Assembly (NCBI RefSeq): GCF_014863545.1
Contig: NZ_CP062260.1
Span: 3,782,001-3,846,000, forward strand
Direction: 5' to 3'
DNA from: Paenibacillus sp. JNUCC32
Lineage (GTDB): Bacteria; Bacillota; Bacilli; Paenibacillales; Paenibacillaceae
DNA: 64,000 nucleotides
Shown here: piece by piece, positions 1 to 8,578 of the stretch
Position numbering within the stretch: the stretch's first letter is position 1
How the letters are laid out: the number at the start of each line of letters is the position of its first letter
The notes under the pieces: model-generated
Databases searched by the model: none
What the model was told of the DNA's origin: nothing
The model's input: the letters and a program-made list of their open reading frames with translations, nothing else
Program-made: the position numbers and the translations under genes

Positions 1-3000
1 CCCCCCGGCAGGTCTTTCACGGCGGCGCTCAGCCCTTGAACCGGCAAGTGAAGAACGACGGAATCCGAAGCGTCGGTCACCGAATACGTAAGCACGCGTG
101 AAGCCGCCGGCAGCTTGCTAAGCCGTGCCACATCATCGAGCAAAGACTTCTCGTTTGCATCCGCTATGATGACCGTCCTGCCGTCCGGTGCCGTCTCTTT
201 CTTGATGTTCAAGCGCTCGGGTTCGGTCGGTTTTGGAGGGGTCGGCGTCGTTCCTCCACCAGGTGAACCGGATCCTCCGCCCGGATTTCCCGGATCGGAT
301 CCGCCGTCTCCCGTAGAAGTCCGGATGACCTCAAACGTCTTGCTGTTTGTTTTGAAGTTGTCAACGAATACGTCCACGGTGATCGAATTGGCGCCCGTTT
401 GCAGCGGCACGTTCGCTGTAAATTCACCTTTCGCCGACAGGGTCGCATCGGCACCGTTCACCTTCACGGTCGCTTGGCCGGGTCCGAGAACTTCGACCAG
501 CCCTGTCAACGCAAGCTGGCTGGCGCGCGTTTCCTTGCCTTCGTCGTCCATCAGCCCGCTTAATATGGCCGAACGAACCTGGTCGCCCGTATTGTAAGCA
601 TTGGCCACGAGCTGACGAAGCGTTCTTGTGCCTGACGGATCCAGAGCGGAAATAACAAAACCTCCCGCAGGTATGACGCTGTTATTCTCTTCCGGGGCTC
701 CCCAGCTCCAGTTGATCGCTTGGTTCCGGTTGACTACTCGCGTCACGTGACCCGTGTTATCCACAACCACTTCAACCCCGAAGCGGTTCGTGCCCGTGGA
801 GTATCCGAAGGCTTCCGTCATCACGTTGACGTTGCCCTCGATCCGGTTGATATTATAGAAATTGCCTTCCAGGAACGAATCCGGGCTTCCCGGCAAGCTC
901 ATGCCGAGCTGGTAGTCCTTCACCCACTCCTTATCTTGGAGAGCGGCAGCCGCGATCGGCCAGTTGACCTGGGATGCGTCAAACAGCATCAGGCCGTTCG
1001 TGGACTTCAGCCCCGCCTGGAATACTTCGCGCTGGACGGCCGGCGCCTGCACGTTGTTCATGGCAATGCCTGCATACAGCGGAATTTCCCCGTTCGTTAC
1101 GATATTGCCGAGCGTAATGTATTTCTGGATTTCCTGACTGGTGGTCTGATAAGCCCCGATCATCAGAAAATCCAAATATTCGATATATCCGGTTTGGTAA
1201 TATTCCGGCGTATACACCGATTCGTCCGGCATGCCAAGTGCGGGATTGAACCGGAAGTTCTTGCTGCCCCAGTTGACGCCGTTTAGATAATACGTTTCAT
1301 ACCAGGATCCTACATAAGAGGATACCTCGATCTTTCTGCCTTCTGAAACTTCATAGGAATCCACCAGCGCCTTCACTTCGCCGAAGAAGCTCTGAATCGT
1401 GCCCGAACGGAATTCCCACCATTCCTGAATCAGCGGGCCGTATACCCTTACATTGTTTTCATAGGAGAAGATATCGTTTGGCCAATTGACAAGCTGCTTG
1501 CCCCGGGCCTGCAAAAACTGCTCGAACTTCACGCGGGTTTCGTCGCTGAAATCGGCCCCTTCGTTGTCATACCGGCTTCGGTCATGGACGACCCCGTCCA
1601 CGTCGTAGTTCTTGATGATTTCCTCGAACGTTCTGAGCTGATAATCCCGAACCTCGTCATTGGACGGGTTGACGAAGGCTACCAGACCCTGCTTTTTGCT
1701 TTCGCGCAGACGCTTGATCTCGCCGTTGTTTTCAGGGAAATACACGCGTTCTTCCCAATCGAGGTGGTCGTTCAGAACCGCATACTCGTTATGGGCGATC
1801 GATCCTTCGGCAAACACGTTGATCGCCGCATGAATCTCTAATCCCAGGGCATGACCATGGTCAATGAACTCCTGCAGCAGATCCAGATCCGGACTTGCCC
1901 CCGCCTTTTCGGGTGCTTTGATCTCGCTGACGTAAGGTCTGCCTGTCAAATCGTTCTTTTTGTACGAAACATAGCCTTCAACGCCCTTCACGTCAAACGC
2001 GACCGAAGTCACGCCCGTTTCCTTGGCTTTTTGCAGAAATGCCAAAACATCCTCGCTGGTTTTGAACTTTCTCGCATTGGATGCCTGGTCCACCCAGAGA
2101 ATGACTTCTTTTTCCGGAGAAAAACCAGGTCTGGCAAACACGGCCAAATGACGCACATCCTGCTCGATGTCATTCTTCATCACTTTGACTTCGATATAGT
2201 TGGTGCCGTTTGTTAACGTATAATTGTGAGTGAAGGTGCCGTCCGCTTCAAACGGAATCTCGTTCCCGTTCACCAGCAGCTTGATGGCCGTAACATCGTC
2301 CATGTTGTCGATGCGCCCCGTAATGGCGGTGCTGCCTTCCGTTACGGTGTACATCGTCTGGTTATCCAGCGTGAGACGTGCAATGAGACCGTTGCCGCTC
2401 ATGATGTCGCGTACCTGAACCACTTCCCCGTTCTTGCGCAGCTTGATCATGTCGCCGACCTTAAAGTTCTCGGCCAAATACCGCTTGATGTTGTTGCCTG
2501 CATAGCTGTTGTCCTGTGCCATCAGCACATAACCGCCTTCGGGTATTTCAAGATCGGTCGGTCCGGTCCATACCGGAGGCTTGCCGTTGATCGAAGGATT
2601 GACCACCAGCAATACGCGGTTGTTGGCATCCACCTGCACGGCCACATTGGTCTGGGGAATCGTGATGGAGCTGCCGTAATCTCTCGTAAATACCGCCACG
2701 ATGTTCGGCACGCCCGTGACATCCTTATCGACGTAATCCAGCTTCTTGCGCGGACCTTCGATGTCGATCGTAATATCCTTCGGTGCCGCCTCGACTTCAA
2801 TATAATCCTGGTTCTCGATCGGTTCGTACACGATGTTCAGCGTTTGGACGGCCAATTCGCCGTCTCCCTTAAACAGCTTTACCTCAGCCGCGTTCGGGCC
2901 CGGTTCCAAATACACATTCGTGCGGAACACGCCATCCGCCGTAAGCGCCGTTTCATCGCCATTGACGGTCACGCTTAAATCCAGGTCCGCGGCATAGTTC

Positions 3001-3653
3001 GCCACAAAACCCGCAATCTCAATGACCGGGATATCCACGGTCGCATCGTTTGGCGTAAGCAGATGCAGCTCCGGAGGCAGCGGATCCGGCCCTGGCCCCG
3101 GCTGATCCGGCAGGAAATCGGCTGCTTTCACTTCGACGCCCGCGCGCATCAGCTTCACCGAATCTCCTGTTTTGTTTTGATTAAAGAGAGGCTTTTGAAA
3201 AGCGGATTGCTCCCACGGAAGCGTCCCGCCGGCCACGACAACATAACCGCCGGCCGGAATCGGCAGCAGCGTGCCCGGATCCCAGGCAGTCGGAGGATCG
3301 TCTTTCGGTCCGAGAATGTCCAGCACTTGACCGCCGGCATCCACCGAGACCGCGACATGAAGCGTGGGAACCCATACCTCATCGGTGTACACGGAGCCCG
3401 TAACCGAAGCGCCGCTCGTGTACAGCGCCAAGTAGTCATTTTTGCTCTCCAGCGCGTCGCCTGCCACGTTGATATCCGTGAATTCCAGACTGTTTCCGCC
3501 TTGGGAGACCAGCGTAACCGGCTCGGGAACCGCGCTTTGAGCCGGGGGAATTTCGTTATCCGCGAACGCGGAAGAACCAATCGGCACGATGAGCGATACG
3601 ATCAGCGACAAACTGAGGAGCAGCGCGATCCGCCTGCGAAATAAACGATACAT
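1..3653 (-). CDS. Large secreted GHL10-type glycoside hydrolase, C-terminus beyond window
   Basis: Open from ATG 3653 to the left edge, so at least 1217 residues with no stop seen. The N-terminus is a signal peptide (basic start MYRLFRRR, hydrophobic core, cut near residue 31). Around residues 515-900 the sequence resembles the family-10-like glycosylhydrolase group (GHL10, YngK-like; begins WVDQASNARKF, later VVHDRSRYDNEG). Flanking it are three copies of a module ending IPAGG(Y/F)V (about residues 95-140, 335-390 and 960-1000) and three Ig-like modules with a VNG...G.F..N..L..G.N pattern (about 205-255, 455-500 and 1050-1105). A Pro/Gly-rich linker follows (about 1118-1138). The start is supported by an AAGAAGGGTGG ribosome site. 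It lies 3' of a sugar ABC transporter, so an extracellular glycan-cleaving role is inferred; substrate unknown. Confidence 0.85.
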   Translation of the reverse strand, partial: MYRLFRRRIALLLSLSLIVSLIVPIGSSAFADNEIPPAQSAVPEPVTLVSQGGNSLEFTDINVAGDALESKNDYLALYTSGASVTGSVYTDEVWVPTLHVAVSVDAGGQVLDILGPKDDPPTAWDPGTLLPIPAGGYVVVAGGTLPWEQSAFQKPLFNQNKTGDSVKLMRAGVEVKAADFLPDQPGPGPDPLPPELHLLTPNDATVDIPVIEIAGFVANYAADLDLSVTVNGDETALTADGVFRTNVYLEPGPNAAEVKLFKGDGELAVQTLNIVYEPIENQDYIEVEAAPKDITIDIEGPRKKLDYVDKDVTGVPNIVAVFTRDYGSSITIPQTNVAVQVDANNRVLLVVNPSINGKPPVWTGPTDLEIPEGGYVLMAQDNSYAGNNIKRYLAENFKVGDMIKLRKNGEVVQVRDIMSGNGLIARLTLDNQTMYTVTEGSTAITGRIDNMDDVTAIKLLVNGNEIPFEADGTFTHNYTLTNGTNYIEVKVMKNDIEQDVRHLAVFARPGFSPEKEVILWVDQASNARKFKTSEDVLAFLQKAKETGVTSVAFDVKGVEGYVSYKKNDLTGRPYVSEIKAPEKAGASPDLDLLQEFIDHGHALGLEIHAAINVFAEGSIAHNEYAVLNDHLDWEERVYFPENNGEIKRLRESKKQGLVAFVNPSNDEVRDYQLRTFEEIIKNYDVDGVVHDRSRYDNEGADFSDETRVKFEQFLQARGKQLVNWPNDIFSYENNVRVYGPLIQEWWEFRSGTIQSFFGEVKALVDSYEVSEGRKIEVSSYVGSWYETYYLNGVNWGSKNFRFNPALGMPDESVYTPEYYQTGYIEYLDFLMIGAYQTTSQEIQKYITLGNIVTNGEIPLYAGIAMNNVQAPAVQREVFQAGLKSTNGLMLFDASQVNWPIAAAALQDKEWVKDYQLGMSLPGSPDSFLEGNFYNINRIEGNVNVMTEAFGYSTGTNRFGVEVVVDNTGHVTRVVNRNQAINWSWGAPEENNSVIPAGGFVISALDPSGTRTLRQLVANAYNTGDQVRSAILSGLMDDEGKETRASQLALTGLVEVLGPGQATVKVNGADATLSAKGEFTANVPLQTGANSITVDVFVDNFKTNSKTFEVIRTSTGDGGSDPGNPGGGSGSPGGGTTPTPPKPTEPERLNIKKETAPDGRTVIIADANEKSLLDDVARLSKLPAASRVLTYSVTDASDSVVLHLPVQGLSAAVKDLPG

Positions 3654-3734
3654 CAAGGAATACCACCCTTCTTTTATTCAGAATGAACGATCACGTGAAT
3701 ATAAATTCAACAGTCACCCCCTTTACGAATTTTG

Positions 3735-3767
3735 AAAAAGCAGCTGCTTGCGCAGACTGCTTTTTCG
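3735..3767 (-). terminator. Intrinsic terminator after the binding-protein gene
   Basis: On the minus strand a stem AAAAAGCAG/CTGCTTTTT closes a GC-rich loop and is followed by a T run. It lies between the binding-protein stop and the hydrolase, suggesting the hydrolase is partly uncoupled from the transporter operon. Confidence 0.7.
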
Positions 3768-3777
3768 TTTAGGTCAT

Positions 3778-5310
3778 TTACTTCGTGGATTGAAACCATT
3801 CATTTGCTGCGGTCACCATATCGGCTCCACCTTCGGCTCTCCATTGAGCCAGGAATTGATCGTAAGCATCAATCGGCTTCGCTCCGGAAATGAATTGCAG
3901 CACATTGTCATCGAGCATGGTCGTCAATTTCAGCAGGTTTTTGGATACGGCTTCAATCGGCGGTGCCGTTGACATCGGATCCACAACGATGATGCCTTCG
4001 GCATTCTTCTGGAAGGCTTCGAAATGTGCTTGCAGAATCGGATCTTTACGTACGCGTGCCTGCCAGTAGATCGGATATTTCTCTTCGTCCACCCCTGTCA
4101 GGAAGCTGCTTGCATTACTCAATTCATCATTGAAAATCGGCAGAATCGGATAGTATTTTTCGTCTTTCACTTCATAGTGGACGCCTTCTTTACCCAGCGC
4201 GATGCCTTTGAAGGTCTCCGGCTCCATCTTCGCGTTCAGGAATTCCATGGCGGCTTCCTTGTTCTTCGAGGATTTCAGGATGGCTACATACCAAGTGGTA
4301 TTCGCTTTCGCTCCGACCACGGCTTTGCCGTCCTTGCCTTTCAGATAAGGAATGATGGACGTTTTGGCATCCGGGAAGTTTTTCTCCAGTGCGGCAATCG
4401 TCGTCCCTGCGTTCCACCATGCCAGCTTATACATCGCCGCATTGCCGCCCGAGAATTTCTCGATGGACTTCTGTGCGGTATTGATCGGCGTTTCGGTGTC
4501 CAGCAGACCCTCTTTGTACAGTTTGTTCATAAAGGTGATGTATTCTTTCATCTCCGGCTGCTCGGCACGATGCACCAGTTTGCCGTCAACCTCTTTCCAA
4601 TCGGTCAAAATGCCGAATGTCGTTGCGATGTCGCCATAAAGGGAGTCCTTGCTCATGGTGAGCGGAATGACTTTTTTCTTCTCTTTGATCGTTTTGAGCA
4701 CATTGTATAGCTCATCGGCGGTCGTAGGCGTGGCCAGCCCTAATTCATCCATCCAATCCTGTCTGACCACAAGTTCCTCCCCGATGCTTACGCCGGCTCC
4801 GGTTTCAGGAATGCCGAAAATCTTGCCGTCGATCGTTGCACTGCCGAAGGATTCCTGTTTAATGGACTGCTTAATATAGTTGCCGTGGGATTCCAACAGC
4901 TCATCGATCGGCTCGAGCGCACCCGCAGAGGCCAGATTGTAGAACTGGGCCGCATTCAATTTCACCAGGTCATAGTTATCTTTGCTGGACACGAGCAGGT
5001 TCAGCTTCTCATCCGCGTTCTCTGCCGGTAGCAGCTCGTATTCCACGTTGAACCCGGTTCTTTCCTGGATGTACTTGGCCACGTATTCGGTCTTCGGATC
5101 AAACAATCCATATTGCATGATCATGCGCAGCCCTGGTTTTTCAGCCGTTGTGTCTTTGTTCCCGTCGTCTTTCGGGGTGCTTGCCGGTGTGTCCGATGGC
5201 TGAGCCGCCGGCGTGTTCGTCGTGCCGCCTCCCCCGCCGCCGCAGCCGGACAGCGCCAGCGTGAATCCGAGAATCCCGGCTAGTACCGCGGATTTTTTAA
5301 TCTTGATCAT
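3778..5310 (-). CDS. Extracellular sugar-binding lipoprotein (LplA/YtcQ-like)
   Basis: 510 residues. The N-terminus is a lipoprotein signal with lipobox LSGC at about residues 20-23, followed by a glycine run and a Pro/Thr/Asp-rich linker to about residue 55. The rest is a family 1 extracellular solute-binding protein of the long LplA/YtcQ type (motifs such as VEYELLPAENADEKLNLLVSS and VRQDWMDELGL). It should capture an oligosaccharide at the cell surface and deliver it to the two permeases encoded just upstream (5608-7510). No ATPase gene is adjacent, as usual for CUT1 systems served by a shared MsmX-type ATPase. A 297-bp gap with hairpins separates it from the permeases. Substrate is not predictable from sequence alone; the neighbouring secreted hydrolase suggests a plant or microbial polysaccharide. 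Confidence 0.9.
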   Translation of the reverse strand: MIKIKKSAVLAGILGFTLALSGCGGGGGGTTNTPAAQPSDTPASTPKDDGNKDTTAEKPGLRMIMQYGLFDPKTEYVAKYIQERTGFNVEYELLPAENADEKLNLLVSSKDNYDLVKLNAAQFYNLASAGALEPIDELLESHGNYIKQSIKQESFGSATIDGKIFGIPETGAGVSIGEELVVRQDWMDELGLATPTTADELYNVLKTIKEKKKVIPLTMSKDSLYGDIATTFGILTDWKEVDGKLVHRAEQPEMKEYITFMNKLYKEGLLDTETPINTAQKSIEKFSGGNAAMYKLAWWNAGTTIAALEKNFPDAKTSIIPYLKGKDGKAVVGAKANTTWYVAILKSSKNKEAAMEFLNAKMEPETFKGIALGKEGVHYEVKDEKYYPILPIFNDELSNASSFLTGVDEEKYPIYWQARVRKDPILQAHFEAFQKNAEGIIVVDPMSTAPPIEAVSKNLLKLTTMLDDNVLQFISGAKPIDAYDQFLAQWRAEGGADMVTAANEWFQSTK

Positions 5311-5391
5311 GGATAACCCTCCTTGTGATTGAGAAATTCAATGAATTCTGCCAGCTGAGCAATACGAAGCGCATCACCACCTTTAAGATAA

Positions 5392-5406
5392 CCCCACAAA
5401 GTGGGG
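5392..5406 (-). promoter_or_regulatory. Intercistronic stem-loop upstream of binding-protein gene
   Basis: Perfect 6-bp inverted repeat CCCCAC-AAA-GTGGGG, without a T run on the coding strand, 82 bp upstream of the lipoprotein start. It could protect or process the mRNA so that the binding protein is made in excess over the permeases; function inferred. Confidence 0.5.
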
Positions 5407-5470
5407 CCTTGCTCCGAAGTCCATTCAGGTACTTTGCGGAGACCCCGGAAATTATAACTTCTATAATGTT

Positions 5471-5588
5471 AAGAAAAACGTCTATCGATCTATCGATGTA
5501 CTCTCAAAGAAGACAGACCGCGTTTAGCGGTGGTTTTTCTTGCGATACCAGGCTGCAGATCCCTCCAATGTTTATACTTTCTGATATC
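5471..5588 (-). repeat. Copy 1 of a ~110-bp structured intergenic repeat
   Basis: 118 bp starting 19 nt after the permease stop. It matches, in inverted orientation, the element at 18711-18819: shared blocks include AAGAAAAACGTC, GAAGACAGACCGCG, TTTTTCTTGCGATA and TTTATACTTTCTGATATC. The outer parts AAGAAAAAC and GTTTTTCTT can pair. No open reading frame is conserved between copies. Confidence 0.75.
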
Positions 5589-5607
5589 TTCAGAAAACCT
5601 GATGACC

Positions 5608-6525
5608 CTAACCTTTAACCGAACCCACCAGCACGCCTTTGACAAAATACTTTTGCAGGAACGGATACACCAGCAAAATCGGGATCGTTGCCAGCAGAAT
5701 CGACGAAGCTTGTATGGACTGCGGCGTTGCGTTGATCGCGGCGTCGACATTGTCCTTCAGGAAATCCCCGCTGGACGAAACCAGCAGTTCCTTCAGGTAC
5801 AGCTGCATCGGTTTGATCGCAGGATCGGTAATGTAGATCATCGCTGCAAAATAATCGTTCCAGAAAGCAACCGCAAAGAACAATCCGATCGTTGCCATGA
5901 CGGGGAGCGAGAGCGGCACGATGACCGAAACCAAAATGCGGATGTTCCCCGCGCCGTCCAGTTTGGCGGATTCCTCCAGCTCATCCGGAAGACCCTCGAA
6001 ATAGTTTTTGATGATCAGCATGTTGTACACGTTCACCATCGCCGGCAGGAATAACACCGGGAAGGAGTTCACCAGATTCAAATTCTGCATGAGCAGGTAA
6101 GTCGGAATCAGTCCGCCGCTGAAGAGCATCGTGAATACGAAGATCAACAGAAGGCCTTTCCGTCCGCGAAGCCGGTATTTGGACAACGGATAAGCCGTCA
6201 GCGTGGTCAAAAACAAGCTGCAAGCCGTTCCGATGATCGTCAGAAAGATGGACACCTTGAGCGAATTCAAGAACATGGAATCCTGCAGCACGTACTTGTA
6301 CGTTTCGAATTGAACCCCGACCGGGAGCAGTCCAACCTGACCCGATATGACGGCTCCCTCGCTGCTCAGGGATTTCGCAATCAGGTTCATGAAAGGCAGC
6401 AGGGTCGTTAAACCCATCACGATGAAGAACGTATAATTAAATACCGAGAAGCATTTTTCCGAGAACGACGTTTTGATGACACCTCGGGTGGTGTTTGTTC
6501 CTTCCAAAGCTTTTTTGTGATCCAT
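5608..6525 (-). CDS. Carbohydrate ABC transporter permease (YtcP/LplC-like)
   Basis: 305 residues with six predicted membrane segments and the CUT1 permease coupling loop (ESAKLDGAGNIRILVSVIVPLSLP, EAA-type, about residues 190-215). It would form the membrane channel with the partner permease ending 16 bp upstream (6542-7510). The pattern MDHKK...FNYTFFIVMGLTTLLPFMNLIAKSLSS is typical of LplC/YtcP proteins. Same strand and tight spacing indicate one operon. The substrate is unknown. Confidence 0.92.
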   Translation of the reverse strand: MDHKKALEGTNTTRGVIKTSFSEKCFSVFNYTFFIVMGLTTLLPFMNLIAKSLSSEGAVISGQVGLLPVGVQFETYKYVLQDSMFLNSLKVSIFLTIIGTACSLFLTTLTAYPLSKYRLRGRKGLLLIFVFTMLFSGGLIPTYLLMQNLNLVNSFPVLFLPAMVNVYNMLIIKNYFEGLPDELEESAKLDGAGNIRILVSVIVPLSLPVMATIGLFFAVAFWNDYFAAMIYITDPAIKPMQLYLKELLVSSSGDFLKDNVDAAINATPQSIQASSILLATIPILLVYPFLQKYFVKGVLVGSVKG

Positions 6526-6541
6526 TTATGCCACCCTTTCT

Positions 6542-7510
6542 TTACCAGATCCCGCGCTGTAAGTATTTTCTGCTCATGGCATTGCCGACAATGACCAACG
6601 TGAACGATATCACCGCTTCGAACAAGCCAACCGCGGTCGAGAAGCTGTAGTCCTGGTTCCCTAAGCCTTGCCGGTAAACATAGGTACCAATGACATCCGA
6701 CACCTGGTACACCACCGGGTTGTACATGACCAGAATCTGCTCGGTTCCCGCTTCCAGCACATTCCCCAGCCGCAGGATAAACATCAGGACAATGATTGGT
6801 GCAATCCCCGGCAGCGTGATATGCCACAGTTGCTTCCAGCGTCCGGCACCGTCAATCTTCGCCGCTTCATACAGCATCGGATCGATCATTGTAAACGCTG
6901 CCAAATATACGATGGTGCTCCAGCCCGTTTCCTTCCAACCCGCCGACGTGATCAGCACGCTCCGGAACACGCTGTTATCCAGGAAGAACGCAATCTGCTC
7001 CATGCCCAGAGACACCAGCAATTTGTTGACGATTCCTCCATTCGTCGACAGCAAATCGATAAACAATCCGCCAACGATGACCCAGGACAGGAAATGCGGA
7101 AGATAGATGACGGTTTGCACCGTGCGTTTAAATACCATATGCCTCAGCTCATTGAGCATCAGTGCGATAATGATAGGGAGCGGAAACAAGATCACGATTT
7201 TCAGGAAGCTGATGATGACCGTATTTTTGAATACCTGAGCAAAATCCGGCGACGTGAACAGCTTCTCGAAATGCTTCCATCCTACCCACGGGCTGTCGGC
7301 AAATCCGGTGAAGATGTTGAAATCCTTAAATGCGATCGTGATCCCGTACATCGGCGTGTACTTGAACAGTAAAATGAACAAAATGCCCGGCACGAGCAGC
7401 AAATAAAGATCCCACTCTTTCCATATGTCGGACCCTAAACGCCCCCAATACCCTCGTTTTGGCTTCATCTCTCTATGCGGTGCGGGCGATGGTTCTAACG
7501 TGGGTTTCAT
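6542..7510 (-). CDS. Carbohydrate ABC transporter permease (YteP/LplB-like)
   Basis: 322 residues, six membrane segments, with the LplB/YteP signature near the N-terminus (KEWDLYLLLVPGILF, KYTPMYGITIAFKDF) and the EAA coupling loop (YEAAKIDGAGRWKQLWHITL, about residues 215-235). First gene of the transporter operon; the start ATG 7510 has a strong ribosome site (AAAGGGGGAGACGAG). It pairs with the 5608-6525 permease and the lipoprotein at 3778-5310. Transcription probably responds to the YesM/YesN-type pair encoded 1 kb upstream. Confidence 0.92.
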   Translation of the reverse strand: MKPTLEPSPAPHREMKPKRGYWGRLGSDIWKEWDLYLLLVPGILFILLFKYTPMYGITIAFKDFNIFTGFADSPWVGWKHFEKLFTSPDFAQVFKNTVIISFLKIVILFPLPIIIALMLNELRHMVFKRTVQTVIYLPHFLSWVIVGGLFIDLLSTNGGIVNKLLVSLGMEQIAFFLDNSVFRSVLITSAGWKETGWSTIVYLAAFTMIDPMLYEAAKIDGAGRWKQLWHITLPGIAPIIVLMFILRLGNVLEAGTEQILVMYNPVVYQVSDVIGTYVYRQGLGNQDYSFSTAVGLFEAVISFTLVIVGNAMSRKYLQRGIW

Positions 7511-8066
7511 CGACTCGTCTCCCCCTTTCTATTGATTCAATCTCCTTGGTTACTACAAATTGTAATTCCCTGCGCAGGGACTGAGTAGGCGAGGATCATT
7601 ACTATTTATGGTAATATGATGTTGTGTTGGGGCACGGACGTCAGAAATTATGCCATGGGGCTGCGGTGGGTGTTTCATGGGATGTTAACTTGTGATGATC
7701 GGCGAACCGTTGGCAACGAAATTCATAACTGGATTTCAAAGCATACGCTGCTAAAAAAAGAGGGTTGTTCATCACTCCGCATGCGGATTGTTCTTCCGAT
7801 CCCTGTTACCCCCGGATTTCATCCGAATGGATAGACAATGTGGAAATCCGGGGATAAAGGGGACCGCTGCCGCTTCTCCAGAACAATTCCGCATGCTCCG
7901 TTGAAGCTGATTCAATCATGGCGTTGGCATTCGAAACACGGCAATGCCGTGCTTCGTCGTCAAGCGAGGCCTCCTCAGCTCTGCGTCGAGCGTGGCCTCC
8001 CTAGCCTCAACCTTTCTGCGCGGGTGATTACTTCCGCCCTGCCGATGGTTGGGGCAGGGGGTAAAC

Positions 8067-8110
8067 GCAAACGAGCCGTTCTGGATGTATGCCCCGAACG
8101 GCTCGTTTGC
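8067..8110. repeat. Perfect 15-bp inverted repeat (stem-loop)
   Basis: GCAAACGAGCCGTTC at 8067-8081 pairs exactly with GAACGGCTCGTTTGC at 8096-8110 around a 14-nt loop. It may terminate transcription coming from the regulator gene, but there is no clean T run on either strand. Confidence 0.7.
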
Positions 8111-8155
8111 TTGGTTTATGTAACTGCGCACGCTCTGCTGCGCTGCGTTTTGCCC

Positions 8156-8180
8156 CCTCCCCCATCCTAATAGGGGGAGG
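8156..8180. repeat. 8-bp G/C inverted repeat
   Basis: CCTCCCCC and GGGGGAGG arms separated by 9 nt. Function unknown; it sits just before the tandem repeats. Confidence 0.6.
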
Positions 8181-8200
8181 ATCGGGGCCCCACGCGGATC

Positions 8201-8337
8201 AGCGGAGCGGACGAATCGATTCCGGAAAAGCGTTAGCGGTCGCCTTTGGAGCCGAATTTCTTCTTCTGGTCATCATCATTCCTGAAATTCGGCGACAACA
8301 GCGATTGGAGGAACGATACGGCCGCGCAGCGGGCTTC
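8201..8337. repeat. Tandem direct repeat, unit 1 (137 bp)
   Basis: Near-identical to 8402-8538, start-to-start period 201 bp. Bases 8212-8262 are identical to their counterpart. An internal inverted repeat, GCCGAATTTC (8251-8260) with GAAATTCGGC (8284-8293), would form a hairpin. The loop differs between units while the stem is conserved. Confidence 0.8.
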
Positions 8338-8401
8338 CACATCTCTCCCTTCACCCCAATCTCAAGGGAAAGACGTTCTTGTGATACAACCCACATTAAC
8401 C

Positions 8402-8538
8402 AGCGGAGAGGGCGAATCGATTCCGGAAAAGCGTTAGCGGTCGCCTTTGGAGCCGAATTTCTTCCGCTGTCTTCATCATTCCAGGAAATTCGGCGACAAC
8501 AGCGATTGGAGGAACGATACGGCCGCGCAACGGGCTTT
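8402..8538. repeat. Tandem direct repeat, unit 2 (137 bp)
   Basis: Second unit of the repeat at 8201-8337, with the same hairpin arms at 8452-8461 and 8485-8494. It ends 40 bp before the stop of the AraC-type response regulator, so the pair lies in or after that gene's 3' untranslated region. Confidence 0.8.
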
Positions 8539-8578
8539 CAGATGTGTGCAGCAGTGCCGTACGGCCTCTCCCATATCC

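Larger units (their letters stand above)
7511..8578. other. 1.07-kb non-coding region with hairpins and tandem repeats
   Basis: No credible gene on either strand. It holds the promoter region of the transporter operon (left end), two strong inverted repeats (8067-8110, 8156-8180) and two direct 137-bp repeats (8201-8337, 8402-8538). Short open frames here lack ribosome sites and family resemblance. Confidence 0.7.

Noticed and set aside
720..2978. Several plus-strand open frames (720-1286, 1584-1841, 1851-2216, 2226-2978)
   Set aside because: All lie opposite one continuous minus-strand hydrolase frame; none has a start signal or recognisable domain.
5311..5607. Hidden gene between permease and lipoprotein
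   Set aside because: The gap is filled by a hairpin and the two-copy repeat; open frames there are not conserved between the two repeat copies.
7616..8170. Short plus-strand open frames in the non-coding gap
   Set aside because: No ribosome sites, composition unlike neighbouring genes, and they run through hairpins.
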